DNA of 52,516 nt from an uncultured Pelagibacteraceae bacterium (lineage in GTDB: Bacteria > Pseudomonadota > Alphaproteobacteria > Pelagibacterales > Pelagibacteraceae): NCBI GenBank assembly GCA_902615045.1, contig CACMNP010000006.1:1-52516 (forward strand), read 5' to 3'. The translations under genes were made by a program, and so were the position numbers. Below, in pieces: positions 9,667 through 19,065 of the stretch. A model generated the notes under the pieces. The model was not told the DNA's origin. It did not search any database and saw only the letters and a list, made by a program, of their open reading frames with translations. The stretch's first letter is position 1; each line of letters starts with the position of its first letter.

Positions 9667-11548
9667 ATCGCAAAATATTAGTCTTCTTACTTATATTATA
9701 TTATTCTTTTGCCTAGTTTCGTTGTCTACAGATTTAATATTAACTAATAAAATATTTTGGGGCACTTTATTTATTTTAAGTTTCATTTTTTCAAAAATAC
9801 ACTTTAAGTTTAAGTCCATAGCCGTTGGGGTGTTTGCTTTGGGATCTCTATATATTCAATTGATTCTCAATCAGTATGTTTTGTCCGAAGATTTTTTTCT
9901 AAACTGCCTTGGAGTTTTGCTAATCATAAAGTTCTCAGAACTTAACAATAAAAATAATCTTTTGTCATTTAATTTAATCTCTATGATTATTGCCGTAGCA
10001 AGTTTAATTAAGGGTCAAGATATAATAAGTACATTAAACTCATTTCTAATCTTAATACTTTTAGTTGTTAACATGTATCTTATTCAACAAAAGGAAATTC
10101 TAGACTTCAGTTTAAAAAATATTTTAAAATATTTAGGCTTTGGTCTTAGTATATTTCCAATAATTATTATTTTTTATCTTGTATTTCCAAGGGCAGAGGT
10201 AAATTTCAGATTATTTGATACATCTGCAAGTTCAGTAGGTATTCCAGATAGCATAGATCTTGGTTCATTTAGCCAGTTTTCGAACTCAGACGAAGAAGTT
10301 TTTACTTTAATAAATAACAATTTTAAGAAGGAGGATCTTTATTTTAGGGTCAAAATCTTTGATTATATGGAAAAAGATCAATCTTGGAGACCTTCCTCAA
10401 GTTACTATCTTTTTAGTGAATTTAAAAATTCTTTGAGAATAAATGGTAATGAAGATTTAAATAAAAATTATCAGATTATTTTAGAACCATATAAAAAAAA
10501 ATGGATACCAAGTTTAAAAAACTCAAAATTAGTCACTAATGATATTCAAATTACAAAAGATTATTTTAACCAGTCTTTTGTAAGTAGGGAACTAATTGAC
10601 AGAAAGAAGAAATTAATTTTTAAAATGAATAAATCTGATTATTCTTTGGATAACCCACTAAAAAATTATTATACTTTGTTACCAGAAAATGTATCCCCAA
10701 AAATAAAAGAATGGGTAAATAAAAATAATGTAAGTACTAAAGAAGAATTTATCGAAAAAATTTATAAAAGATTTTCTGATGGATCATATTTTTACAACCT
10801 TAGTCCTCAGATAAACTCAAATAATAAATATGAAAACTTTTTCTTTAATTCTAAAGAAGGATACTGCGAATATTATGCAGGAATGTTTGTATTACTTACA
10901 AGATTAGCACAAATTCCAAGTCGGATAGTGACAGGTTACTATGGTGGAGATTTAAATGAGATCGGGAATTTTTTCCAATTTAAACAAAAAGATACGCATG
11001 CTTGGGCAGAAGTTTGGTTTGATGAAAGAGGGTGGGTTAGAATTGATCCAACTAGGGCAATACCTAATTCTAATATTAGAAACTCATTAAATAATTATTT
11101 CGTAAACAATGATAAATCTTCAAGCACGATATTTTCTAATAATTTTTTCAAAATAATGAATTTTTATTTTAACTATGTTGATTTTGTATGGACACAACAT
11201 TTACTATCATATGATGATAACGAAAGAAAAAATTTTATAAAAGAATTACTAAATTTAAATTTTTCAAAAATCATTGTTTGGATATTCGTACCAATATTAT
11301 TATTTGTGAGTATAAAATTATTATATAATTTCAATTCAACTAATTTGATGAGGCTAAAATTAGCTTTCATTCTTCTAGGAAAGAAAAGAAAACTTCAAAT
11401 AAAAAATTCGGATACTATCCAAGAGATTTATCTTAAACTTATGGAAAAAGATAAAACAAAATACCAAAATTTTTTTAAATTTTACGAGAAGCAGATCTAC
11501 TCAAATAACCAAATAAGTTTTATAAAAGTTTTAAAGTTAGTTTTTTAA
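9653..11548 (+). CDS. Transmembrane transglutaminase-like protein (TgpA/DUF3488 type)
   Basis: 631 residues. About six N-terminal membrane helices (residues 10-180) are followed by a periplasmic region, a transglutaminase-core domain with the triad C405 (in GYCEYYAG), H449 (in THAWAEVW) and D465 (in RIDPT), another membrane helix near 540-560, and a cytoplasmic tail. Proteins of this layout are linked to MoxR-DUF58 genes in many bacteria; the natural substrate is unclear and may be a cell-wall or surface protein. Its end overlaps the convergent autotransporter-like gene by 12 bases. Confidence 0.9.
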   Translation: MLKIKSQNISLLTYIILFFCLVSLSTDLILTNKIFWGTLFILSFIFSKIHFKFKSIAVGVFALGSLYIQLILNQYVLSEDFFLNCLGVLLIIKFSELNNKNNLLSFNLISMIIAVASLIKGQDIISTLNSFLILILLVVNMYLIQQKEILDFSLKNILKYLGFGLSIFPIIIIFYLVFPRAEVNFRLFDTSASSVGIPDSIDLGSFSQFSNSDEEVFTLINNNFKKEDLYFRVKIFDYMEKDQSWRPSSSYYLFSEFKNSLRINGNEDLNKNYQIILEPYKKKWIPSLKNSKLVTNDIQITKDYFNQSFVSRELIDRKKKLIFKMNKSDYSLDNPLKNYYTLLPENVSPKIKEWVNKNNVSTKEEFIEKIYKRFSDGSYFYNLSPQINSNNKYENFFFNSKEGYCEYYAGMFVLLTRLAQIPSRIVTGYYGGDLNEIGNFFQFKQKDTHAWAEVWFDERGWVRIDPTRAIPNSNIRNSLNNYFVNNDKSSSTIFSNNFFKIMNFYFNYVDFVWTQHLLSYDDNERKNFIKELLNLNFSKIIVWIFVPILLFVSIKLLYNFNSTNLMRLKLAFILLGKKRKLQIKNSDTIQEIYLKLMEKDKTKYQNFFKFYEKQIYSNNQISFIKVLKLVF

Positions 11549-13555
11549 CAAAAGATTTCTTTCAGTCTTGAGTTTATTATTTTCTTTGATCAACTGAATA
11601 ATCATGTCTTTCATTATTCTATTCTCTTCAACTGCTCTACCACTTATCTCAGCCAATCTTTCATTTTCTTTAGCTAGCTGCAATTGATCAAATAATTTTT
11701 CTAGTTCTGGATCAATAGGTAGACCCTCTATTTTTTTGCTAATATTATTTTGAATTACTTTCGTTAATGAAATACTTACTTGGCTGTCTTTAAGTCCATT
11801 TTGTTCATTAAACTCTAGATTAAAGTTTAGACCAAAATTATCAGTATTTTTGCTGATATTTAAACCAGCTTTTACTGCTAAATCATCATCCATATAATGG
11901 GCCATGTCTTTCCTTTCACCGTCTGCAACAATGTCAATTTTTTCACTCAAAGTTTGATTTAAAGATAGGCCTGTATATGGCTTAAGAACGAAGCCATTTT
12001 CAAAAGATTTTGAATACTCAACGTTAAATCCACCTGACAATACTTGATCCACAGCATCATCAACAGAAAGATCCCCATCTGTAAAAGATGTTAGATAAGT
12101 TGGAAGTCTTCTAAGACCATATTTACCATCCACTTCAATATTTAAACTTTGACTATCATCAATTTTGATTTCTTTAGATGCTTTATAATTTACAGCAGCA
12201 AACTGACCTAGATTTTCTTTTGAAATAGTTTGTTGTGTTTCAGTTTCAAGATCTAAATATTTATTTTGAGTTAACCCAAAAATTGAAACTACAGAAAATT
12301 TAAATTTCTCGTAATCAATATCTTTTTTTAAACCGATAGCTAAATTTTCACTATCTAAAGCTTCTCCATTATTAAATTTAGCTTGCTGACTCGAATAACT
12401 TAAGAACGGTGTAAAATTATCATTTTCAATTTCAAAGTCCCCCGTTACACCACTTGTTTCACTTTTATAAATATTATCTCTTTTTTTAACAGAGTAATAT
12501 CCACTAGATTTTTTTTCTTCTGAAACCGAATTGAAAATATTATTTAAATTAGATAAAAATATTTCAGATCGATATTTTTTATTATGGCTATCAATATCTA
12601 AATCTTCACCATAAATTCTTAAATATCCATTTGTTTCAGAATTATCTGCATCCGGATTTAAATTTGAGTCTAGAATTTCATAAGTATCATTCCCACATAA
12701 ATTGTTGATTACCCTCATATTTTGTTTCTCATGAATTTCTATGGTCTGATCTCTTGAAATACTACAATCTAACGTAAAGTCGAAAAATGTTACACCGGTT
12801 GTTCCGTTTTGATCACTAAGTAGAATTTTACCATCATAATGACCTTCTCCTTTTGTTATTAAATTAAATCCCGAAGTTACATTGTCATCATCGCTTACAT
12901 ATATTGAATTTCTATTATTATGAGTTGTGCCAGCAATTAAACCAGAATTAATAATTGTAGCATTATTGAATGAACCATGAGATTTACCAAGTCTAATCCC
13001 ATGTCTTAAACTTGTAATAGTTCCAGTGTTTGTTATTGTTGCATCTGTTCCATTGGTAAGGTAAATGGCAGGAGAAGTATTCAAATTTGCAGAAATAGTA
13101 CCACTGTTTGTAATGGTTATATCGTCAGTTGTTAGACCTTGTATAGCAGTATTTCCACCATGAATAGTTCCACTATTAACAATCTCAGTGTTATCTGTTT
13201 TCTGAACTAAAACAGCAATACCACTGCTAGCATTTTCATTTTGAGCTGTATTTATTGTACCTGAATTAGTAATTTTATTTGTACCAGGGGCGTTTTTCAT
13301 ATTTATGGTATCACCCGTTGCACTTATCAAACCATGGTTTATTACGGTTGTATTTGATGCACCAACACCATTATTTGCTCTTACTGCTTTAGATCCACTA
13401 AATACTATTGAACCAGTTGACTTAACAGTCAAGGTTTCACTTGCTCCACAAGTTTGCACATCAGTTAGCGCAGTAGTTACAGTTTTAAGACAAGTAGCAT
13501 GACCTAAAGAGCTAAATAAAAAGAATAAAATTAAGCTGAGGTATATTTTTTTCAT
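11537..13555 (-). CDS. Autotransporter-like outer-membrane protein with a C-terminal coiled coil
   Basis: 672 residues. A signal peptide (to about GHA, residue 20) precedes a passenger of repeated beta-helix turns (many TITNSGTI-like repeats, residues 40-240), a linker, and a beta-barrel-like region of alternating strands near residues 360-615. Strands such as GFVLKPYTGLSLNQ and SQVSISLTKVI resemble an autotransporter barrel. Unusually the protein does not end with the last strand: about 55 residues of charged heptad-like helix follow. It is the last gene of the minor-pilin operon, 12 bases after pilY1, suggesting a surface or adhesion role. The barrel call is by pattern only. Confidence 0.7.
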   Translation of the reverse strand: MKKIYLSLILFFLFSSLGHATCLKTVTTALTDVQTCGASETLTVKSTGSIVFSGSKAVRANNGVGASNTTVINHGLISATGDTINMKNAPGTNKITNSGTINTAQNENASSGIAVLVQKTDNTEIVNSGTIHGGNTAIQGLTTDDITITNSGTISANLNTSPAIYLTNGTDATITNTGTITSLRHGIRLGKSHGSFNNATIINSGLIAGTTHNNRNSIYVSDDDNVTSGFNLITKGEGHYDGKILLSDQNGTTGVTFFDFTLDCSISRDQTIEIHEKQNMRVINNLCGNDTYEILDSNLNPDADNSETNGYLRIYGEDLDIDSHNKKYRSEIFLSNLNNIFNSVSEEKKSSGYYSVKKRDNIYKSETSGVTGDFEIENDNFTPFLSYSSQQAKFNNGEALDSENLAIGLKKDIDYEKFKFSVVSIFGLTQNKYLDLETETQQTISKENLGQFAAVNYKASKEIKIDDSQSLNIEVDGKYGLRRLPTYLTSFTDGDLSVDDAVDQVLSGGFNVEYSKSFENGFVLKPYTGLSLNQTLSEKIDIVADGERKDMAHYMDDDLAVKAGLNISKNTDNFGLNFNLEFNEQNGLKDSQVSISLTKVIQNNISKKIEGLPIDPELEKLFDQLQLAKENERLAEISGRAVEENRIMKDMIIQLIKENNKLKTERNLLLKN

Positions 13556-13567
13556 TGCACCTTTTTA

Positions 13568-16500
13568 TTAATTTTCTCTCCAAGACTTTCTGTAAGTTTG
13601 AACCTCACCAGTAGCAGCCTCTAAAGTAACGAGGTCAGCAACTGCTCCTAACGATTTACCTGATATATTTGCAAAAATTTTGCCAGCGAAAAGTACAATT
13701 TCTGATAAGACCCCTTTACCAACAAATCTACATAAAGTTTTTTGTTGTTCTGTTCTTTTAGATTCTAATCCAATAAACGAGTCATGTGTTCCGCATTCAT
13801 CATCAGTTACACAAATTAATGCATCTCCCAAGTCACATTTGTTTTGAGATACAGATGGTCTATAAACTGGGAAGTAAACCATACCATTGTTTACTTTTGG
13901 TTGAGCAGTAACTTTAGCAAAATCTTTTAATACAACATACCAACCTCTGTCTTTGTCTGTCACTCTACAAGAAGTTCCGCTTCTATCATTTGATGTATTT
14001 TGACATTTTGTAATATCATCTGCATTTTTTGGAGTTGCGATAGATTTATAGAATGGATAATCTGGATCTTTTATTCCAATCATTAAGTTATTTGTTCCTT
14101 TTACTCTTGCATTCAATCTTTGAGCATCTCCAGTTCCAGCGTACAACCATAAATTATTTGTTGTTCCACCAATTGAAGCATCTAATGGTTTATACATATA
14201 TCTACCATTTGATTTAGTTGCTCCTGCCTTAAATAATGTTGTTATGTCATACATTTTTATAGGTACATTTTGAGGATCTGTACTCATATTTGTTAAATTT
14301 AATTTACTAATTTTACCTTCTAAATCAGACAAGTATACAAGTGCTCCCGCAAAGTCAGCACCCCTTGCTTTATCTGGAGTAATAACTGTTAATGATGCGG
14401 GAACAGAATTATCAATATCGCTTGCAGTAGTATCTTCTACCGTAATTGTCTTTATTAATTGTCCAAACTTATCTTTTGATTGCAGATCAATAACAAATAC
14501 ATTACTACCAGCTCCTGAGAATTGAGCACCAAAACCTCCACCCATTACAGCGACTGATATATCGTCATCTCTGACATTGTCTCCAGCACCAGCATTAGGT
14601 AGTCTAAATATTCTTGGATCTGACCATGTTTCTCCAAGAGTACTGTAGTCCCATTCAGGGTCTGTTACAACTCCAGTACCAACTGCTCCTTGTTTTATAT
14701 TCACTCCTATCGGTGAGTTGTCTCTTTGAGTTTTGGACTCGTCAGCATCAAATTTCATTTTTTTGTTGAAATTAATTTGAGTGTTTCCAGATGTATCATA
14801 GCTAATTGTAATGCTATTTGTTATATCAACTCCATCTTCAAGAACTGATAGCATACTTTTAGTTAGACTTTTTACTGGTAAAGTCCATTTTGTGCTTTCG
14901 TAACAATATTTTGTTTGTGTATCATCACAAGTTTGCTTACTGGCAACTTCATTATCTTTATCTGGAGCATAAACGTTACCTACTTCTTGTGCTTCTAGAA
15001 ATTCACTTAGAGGATAAGATGTACCTATATAATCATATACAAAAACATTATTTGCATGATCCATTCTGTACACCTGATTATTAATCATATCATTATATAT
15101 TGAGACTAAATGCTCTGGTTTTGCAGGATCAGTCACATCTAATACAGAGAAACCACTACCTCCTCTTCCATAAGGTACAAACAATACGGTATGCCAATTT
15201 GCAGATGTATCATGTGGACTTTGAAAGAAAATATCATGTTGAACGGGAGATCCATCAACACCATAAATTGCATTTGAACCTCCTTTGTTTGGATTAATTT
15301 CATTTAAGTTAGTATTCATTATTGTAGGTAATCTTGATGCTATAAATGGTGGCACAAATCCCCACAATTCTACTCCTGAGCCTGCATCTAAAGCATGCAA
15401 AACTCCACTATTTGATCCAGCATAAATTACAGGTTTTCTCAATCTTTGTGATTCTGCCCAACTATCATATCCCTTAGTTGATCTCCAATAAGCTTCTTGA
15501 TTTTCACTTGTAAAAGCTGTTTCTGCAGTTGGTGGTCCTACAACAACTAATTGTGAATGGTAAACATCTCCCATTGGCTTAGCTCTTGCTTCTGTCAGAT
15601 TACAATCTGCATCATAATCAAAATAATCTGTTCCTCTAATAAAATTAATTAAGCCTTTTAAATCATCATCTGTTCCATCAGCCACACCACTTGTGTTTGC
15701 ACATCTTTTATTATTTATAGAATTATCAGTATTTTTAGTTTTTCTGTGATAGTCCTGAATATCAAACCCTTTTAGAGTTAAGATACTTTCAATCGCTGAA
15801 GAATTACTTTCTACCCAGTTGTTATAATTTGTCGAATAATCCGTTCCAGGAATTGGACTCCATATCTTTCTATTCCCTGGTTTAGGCAGTACATCAACAG
15901 CTGACCAGTTACCTTTATCTTTTGTATCAAGATTTCCTTTTTTATCTATTTTTGTTCTCTTAATAGTTCCAGTCCATTCTTTATTTTGAGCATAATCAAA
16001 CTGCGCTTGATACAATGATCCATCAGAGTTTAATGTTGCAGTAATAGCAGGCGCTGTGAAAGATAACTTAGATGCAATTATTTGAGAAACAGCAGCAGCT
16101 AGTTGAGTTTTGAGTGACTCTGCTGTTGGAGCAACAATAGCTTTTGTTGTTCCTCCTGCTACAGCTAGTTCATTAAAATACCTCATTCCTCTATTGCTAA
16201 TTCCTGTTCCAAAAGCAATAGCGAATGTGGGTATCTTATAATTATTAAATAAGTTTTTTGCCATAGCCACAGCTTTTGAGTGATTGTACCAATCACCATC
16301 TCCAATAACGAGGACATAACTTTTTTGACAAGGTGAATTTTTATCAATTGGGCTTAAACTCCCATGAAGATAATAGTCTTGAGCTATTTTCATAAATGTA
16401 TACGCATCAGTACCACCCCTCGCATTTACTGATGAAATAATTTTATTAATTTGTGCAGCTCCATCATTATGAACTCTTACTTTTAAACAGTTTTGAGTAT

Positions 16501-17710
16501 CACAAGGTTTTGCTCTACCTGTAGTGATGTCACCTGACCATGAACTAAAACCTGGCGGCCATGCTTTCGATGACCATGAACTTGACCAATAACCAAAGCC
16601 AAAATTTACACCAGATGTTAAATTTGAGTCTGTAACCACTGCTTTTATGGCTTTATGTGCTGCTGCCATTCTTGTAGTTGCAGCATATCCACCAATAGAC
16701 TTTATATATGTTCCATTTTCATCAAAGACCTGAACTTTTTTTGCATTATATCCATAGGTAATAATCCTATCATTGCTATGATCATAACTAATTCCAAAAG
16801 GATAATAAAAAAATGTATTACTTGCAGTTGAAACACCCATGTACCGGTATCTGCCTTTGTCCCAATTTAATGTGTATCCAGTTCTAGACGAGTTAACAGT
16901 TATTTTACGCATCTTATTATAGCTACGAGACATAATATAAAGTACATCATTTGTGTTAGGGTCTGCTTCCATTCCATAAACATAGCCTGAAGCTCTATCT
17001 CTAAAATTTTTATTTGTGCTTCCAGTAGGACATAAAGTGCCTCCAACACTAGTTAAAGGAGCACTATAAAGTCGACCAGCATAGTGACTGTAAAGAGTAT
17101 TGTTATTTGCTGCAATTGCATATGAATATCTCCAAGCGTTATTTGAAAAACTACAATTTCTTCCACTATTAGTGTTCAGGTTCATTGAATACAAACGACT
17201 GTTGGAAGTGGTAAATAAATAATTTTGATAAACTGTTACACCTCTAGGATAAGTGCCAGTAGCTAAACTTCCTAAACAAGCACCATCTGAAAGTCTAATC
17301 TTTCTAATTCTATGGTCATAATAACTTGCCACGTACATGACCCCGTTATAAACATCTGCACTGTAAGGATAGTAAGTTCGACATGACCCACTCATACCAA
17401 CTCTTCCATTTGAACCCCAAGAAGTATCAGTTTTACCAGTAGTATAATCTATTTTTCTAACCCCATATCTTGAAAATTGTGCAATATAAATATTTCCTGA
17501 ACTATCTGTAACACCATCAAACATTCTATTGATTGATTGTGCGTTACTCATTCTCCACCCCATACTTCCAGATTTATCTAAAAGAATTAATAAGTTGGAA
17601 GGAACATCAGCTTGTGTTCCAGTGCCTGGCGGTAATAATTTTGCATGTAAGTTTGATGCAAAAAAAGAAAAGAACAGTATTAGGCTGGATATAAAAATTT
17701 TAAATTTCAT
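13568..17710 (-). CDS. pilY1: PilY1-like pilus tip / adhesion protein
   Basis: 1380 residues. A signal peptide is followed by a vWA start with the metal-site motif LLDKSGSMG near residues 43-51. About 270 residues of propeller-like repeats come next (SGNIYIAQFSRYGVRKI, MYVASYYDHRIRKI and others), and the vWA fold resumes near residue 340 (RMAAAHKAIKAVV; later VLVIGDGDWYNHSKA). The C-terminal half holds the PilY1 beta-propeller signature (RGTDYFDYDAD, GDVYHSQLVVVGPP, VIYAGSNSGVLHALDAGSG). PilY1 sits at the pilus tip with minor pilins and promotes extension and adhesion. It overlaps the upstream gene by one base (TAATG) inside the minor-pilin operon. Confidence 0.92.
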   Translation of the reverse strand: MKFKIFISSLILFFSFFASNLHAKLLPPGTGTQADVPSNLLILLDKSGSMGWRMSNAQSINRMFDGVTDSSGNIYIAQFSRYGVRKIDYTTGKTDTSWGSNGRVGMSGSCRTYYPYSADVYNGVMYVASYYDHRIRKIRLSDGACLGSLATGTYPRGVTVYQNYLFTTSNSRLYSMNLNTNSGRNCSFSNNAWRYSYAIAANNNTLYSHYAGRLYSAPLTSVGGTLCPTGSTNKNFRDRASGYVYGMEADPNTNDVLYIMSRSYNKMRKITVNSSRTGYTLNWDKGRYRYMGVSTASNTFFYYPFGISYDHSNDRIITYGYNAKKVQVFDENGTYIKSIGGYAATTRMAAAHKAIKAVVTDSNLTSGVNFGFGYWSSSWSSKAWPPGFSSWSGDITTGRAKPCDTQNCLKVRVHNDGAAQINKIISSVNARGGTDAYTFMKIAQDYYLHGSLSPIDKNSPCQKSYVLVIGDGDWYNHSKAVAMAKNLFNNYKIPTFAIAFGTGISNRGMRYFNELAVAGGTTKAIVAPTAESLKTQLAAAVSQIIASKLSFTAPAITATLNSDGSLYQAQFDYAQNKEWTGTIKRTKIDKKGNLDTKDKGNWSAVDVLPKPGNRKIWSPIPGTDYSTNYNNWVESNSSAIESILTLKGFDIQDYHRKTKNTDNSINNKRCANTSGVADGTDDDLKGLINFIRGTDYFDYDADCNLTEARAKPMGDVYHSQLVVVGPPTAETAFTSENQEAYWRSTKGYDSWAESQRLRKPVIYAGSNSGVLHALDAGSGVELWGFVPPFIASRLPTIMNTNLNEINPNKGGSNAIYGVDGSPVQHDIFFQSPHDTSANWHTVLFVPYGRGGSGFSVLDVTDPAKPEHLVSIYNDMINNQVYRMDHANNVFVYDYIGTSYPLSEFLEAQEVGNVYAPDKDNEVASKQTCDDTQTKYCYESTKWTLPVKSLTKSMLSVLEDGVDITNSITISYDTSGNTQINFNKKMKFDADESKTQRDNSPIGVNIKQGAVGTGVVTDPEWDYSTLGETWSDPRIFRLPNAGAGDNVRDDDISVAVMGGGFGAQFSGAGSNVFVIDLQSKDKFGQLIKTITVEDTTASDIDNSVPASLTVITPDKARGADFAGALVYLSDLEGKISKLNLTNMSTDPQNVPIKMYDITTLFKAGATKSNGRYMYKPLDASIGGTTNNLWLYAGTGDAQRLNARVKGTNNLMIGIKDPDYPFYKSIATPKNADDITKCQNTSNDRSGTSCRVTDKDRGWYVVLKDFAKVTAQPKVNNGMVYFPVYRPSVSQNKCDLGDALICVTDDECGTHDSFIGLESKRTEQQKTLCRFVGKGVLSEIVLFAGKIFANISGKSLGAVADLVTLEAATGEVQTYRKSWREN

Positions 17711-18258
17711 TAATTTTGAGACTCACTTTTCGCCATCTCTTCTTCAAGTTGATTATAGAAAATTCCAAGTAACTCATCATATTTTTTGTTAGAAAGATAC
17801 ATTTGCTCTTCAATAAATCCAAGATCATCCAAAATTCTTTGGTAAACTATAAACTGCTTTGTTTTTTCAAATACTTCATATCCAAGATATGAGGTTGGAG
17901 TTTGACCTGTATCAAAGTCACCATAATTTCTTTTTACATATTTCATTATAGTTAATTTTTCAGATTTTTTTGTGTCGCTTTCAGTATTTAAACTAATTAA
18001 ATTAACCGCAGCTAGTTTGTCGTTTAAAAATCTATACTCAATAGCAACATCTTTTAACCTGTGGTTTGGGCAGACTTCATCAGCAACAGCAATGACCATG
18101 CTCAATTCATCTTCTCCAAAATTTTCTAGTGGCATTGCTGGGCCATATTTATCCTGTATTTTTGAGATATCCTCACCAAAGTCCAAATCAAATTTACAAG
18201 CTGCGTTTGCATGAATTGAGAAAAGGAATATGAAGCTTATTAAAATAATTTTTTTCAT
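17710..18258 (-). CDS. Uncharacterised secreted protein in the minor-pilin operon
   Basis: 182 residues; not recognised as a named family. An N-terminal signal peptide ends near HANA (residue 19), leaving a soluble, acidic, mixed alpha/beta mature part with two cysteines (near residues 21 and 63) that could form a disulfide. The C-terminus is helical and Glu-rich. It lies between pilX and pilY1 and shares a TAATG overlap with pilY1, so it is very likely translated with it and may help export or assemble the tip complex. That role comes from context only. Confidence 0.75.
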   Translation of the reverse strand: MKKIILISFIFLFSIHANAACKFDLDFGEDISKIQDKYGPAMPLENFGEDELSMVIAVADEVCPNHRLKDVAIEYRFLNDKLAAVNLISLNTESDTKKSEKLTIMKYVKRNYGDFDTGQTPTSYLGYEVFEKTKQFIVYQRILDDLGFIEEQMYLSNKKYDELLGIFYNQLEEEMAKSESQN

Positions 18259-18306
18259 AAACGTATATATTATCTTATTTTATTCATATTTTATTAGTTA
18301 AAAACC

Positions 18307-19065
18307 TTAATTTTTAGGTAAAACTACCACACTTTCTAACGAAACTATCATTCTATCTTTTTCTTTTTCGGCTCCATAAATACCACAACCATAAACTCTG
18401 TAAGCAATACCATTCTTTGATGCATCAGATGCCGTTAATTTAATGCTGGATCCGATTGCTTGTGTGCTCGCGGCACCAATTCTTTCAATAAAGTACTCAT
18501 AATAATAACTTTTCATTCTAACTGCTTCCTCTTTTTCAAAATCTTTACCTTTATTTCTAAAGGTATTTTCAAGAATTACTCCAAGATTAAAACTGTGAGC
18601 CACTTCTTTTTTCGTGGTTTCATTCTTTATAACTCTCATCCTTTTTTTGTCGTCTGGATTATCTCTATCAATATCTCTATAGCTTTTAAAACAAGATGTA
18701 CCTGTATTTATAAATTTTCGATCAATTGTTGATGTAAATTTATATTTAGCACCTGGATTATAGTTTTGCGCACTCATAGTTCCTAAAAAAGGAGAGGTAT
18801 GATCTTCTGGTAAATTTGCTTTCGAAGTATCTCTAGTGCTTTTTCCGTCCCATGGTCCACTTTTCTCATTTAAAATATATTTTTCTCCTTGTACAAGCGC
18901 CATCTCTGCAGCATAAAATGTTTGTTGATATTGATCACTGTTATTATTACTTTGATGGTCACCTGATGAAATTAATATCAATGCTCCACCCATCAATGAC
19001 ATTGCCAATAGCAAAACTAAAGACAAAACCATTGCAAATCCTTTTTCTGATTTTCTAATTATCAT
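18307..19065 (-). CDS. pilX: PilX-like minor pilin / assembly protein
   Basis: 252 residues. The N-terminus has the PilX pattern: a short leader ending EKG, then FAMVLSLVLLLAMSLMG, then a helix with YQQTFYAAEMAL. PilX proteins lack the Glu5 typical of pilins, as here. The C-terminal domain holds cysteines that may form a disulfide. With PilV, PilW, FimT and PilY1 it would form the priming tip complex of the pilus. Its start overlaps the end of pilW by four bases. Confidence 0.87.
   Translation of the reverse strand: MIIRKSEKGFAMVLSLVLLLAMSLMGGALILISSGDHQSNNNSDQYQQTFYAAEMALVQGEKYILNEKSGPWDGKSTRDTSKANLPEDHTSPFLGTMSAQNYNPGAKYKFTSTIDRKFINTGTSCFKSYRDIDRDNPDDKKRMRVIKNETTKKEVAHSFNLGVILENTFRNKGKDFEKEEAVRMKSYYYEYFIERIGAASTQAIGSSIKLTASDASKNGIAYRVYGCGIYGAEKEKDRMIVSLESVVVLPKN

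Noticed and set aside
12900-13450. Short similar units in the autotransporter-like gene as DNA repeats or a CRISPR-like array
   Set aside because: They are in-frame, diverged TITNSGTI-type protein repeats of a beta-helix passenger, with irregular spacing and no constant DNA repeat.
13568-17710. Plus-strand frames antisense to pilY1 and other large genes
   Set aside because: They lack ribosome sites, recognisable domains and sensible composition, and lie wholly within well-supported genes on the other strand.
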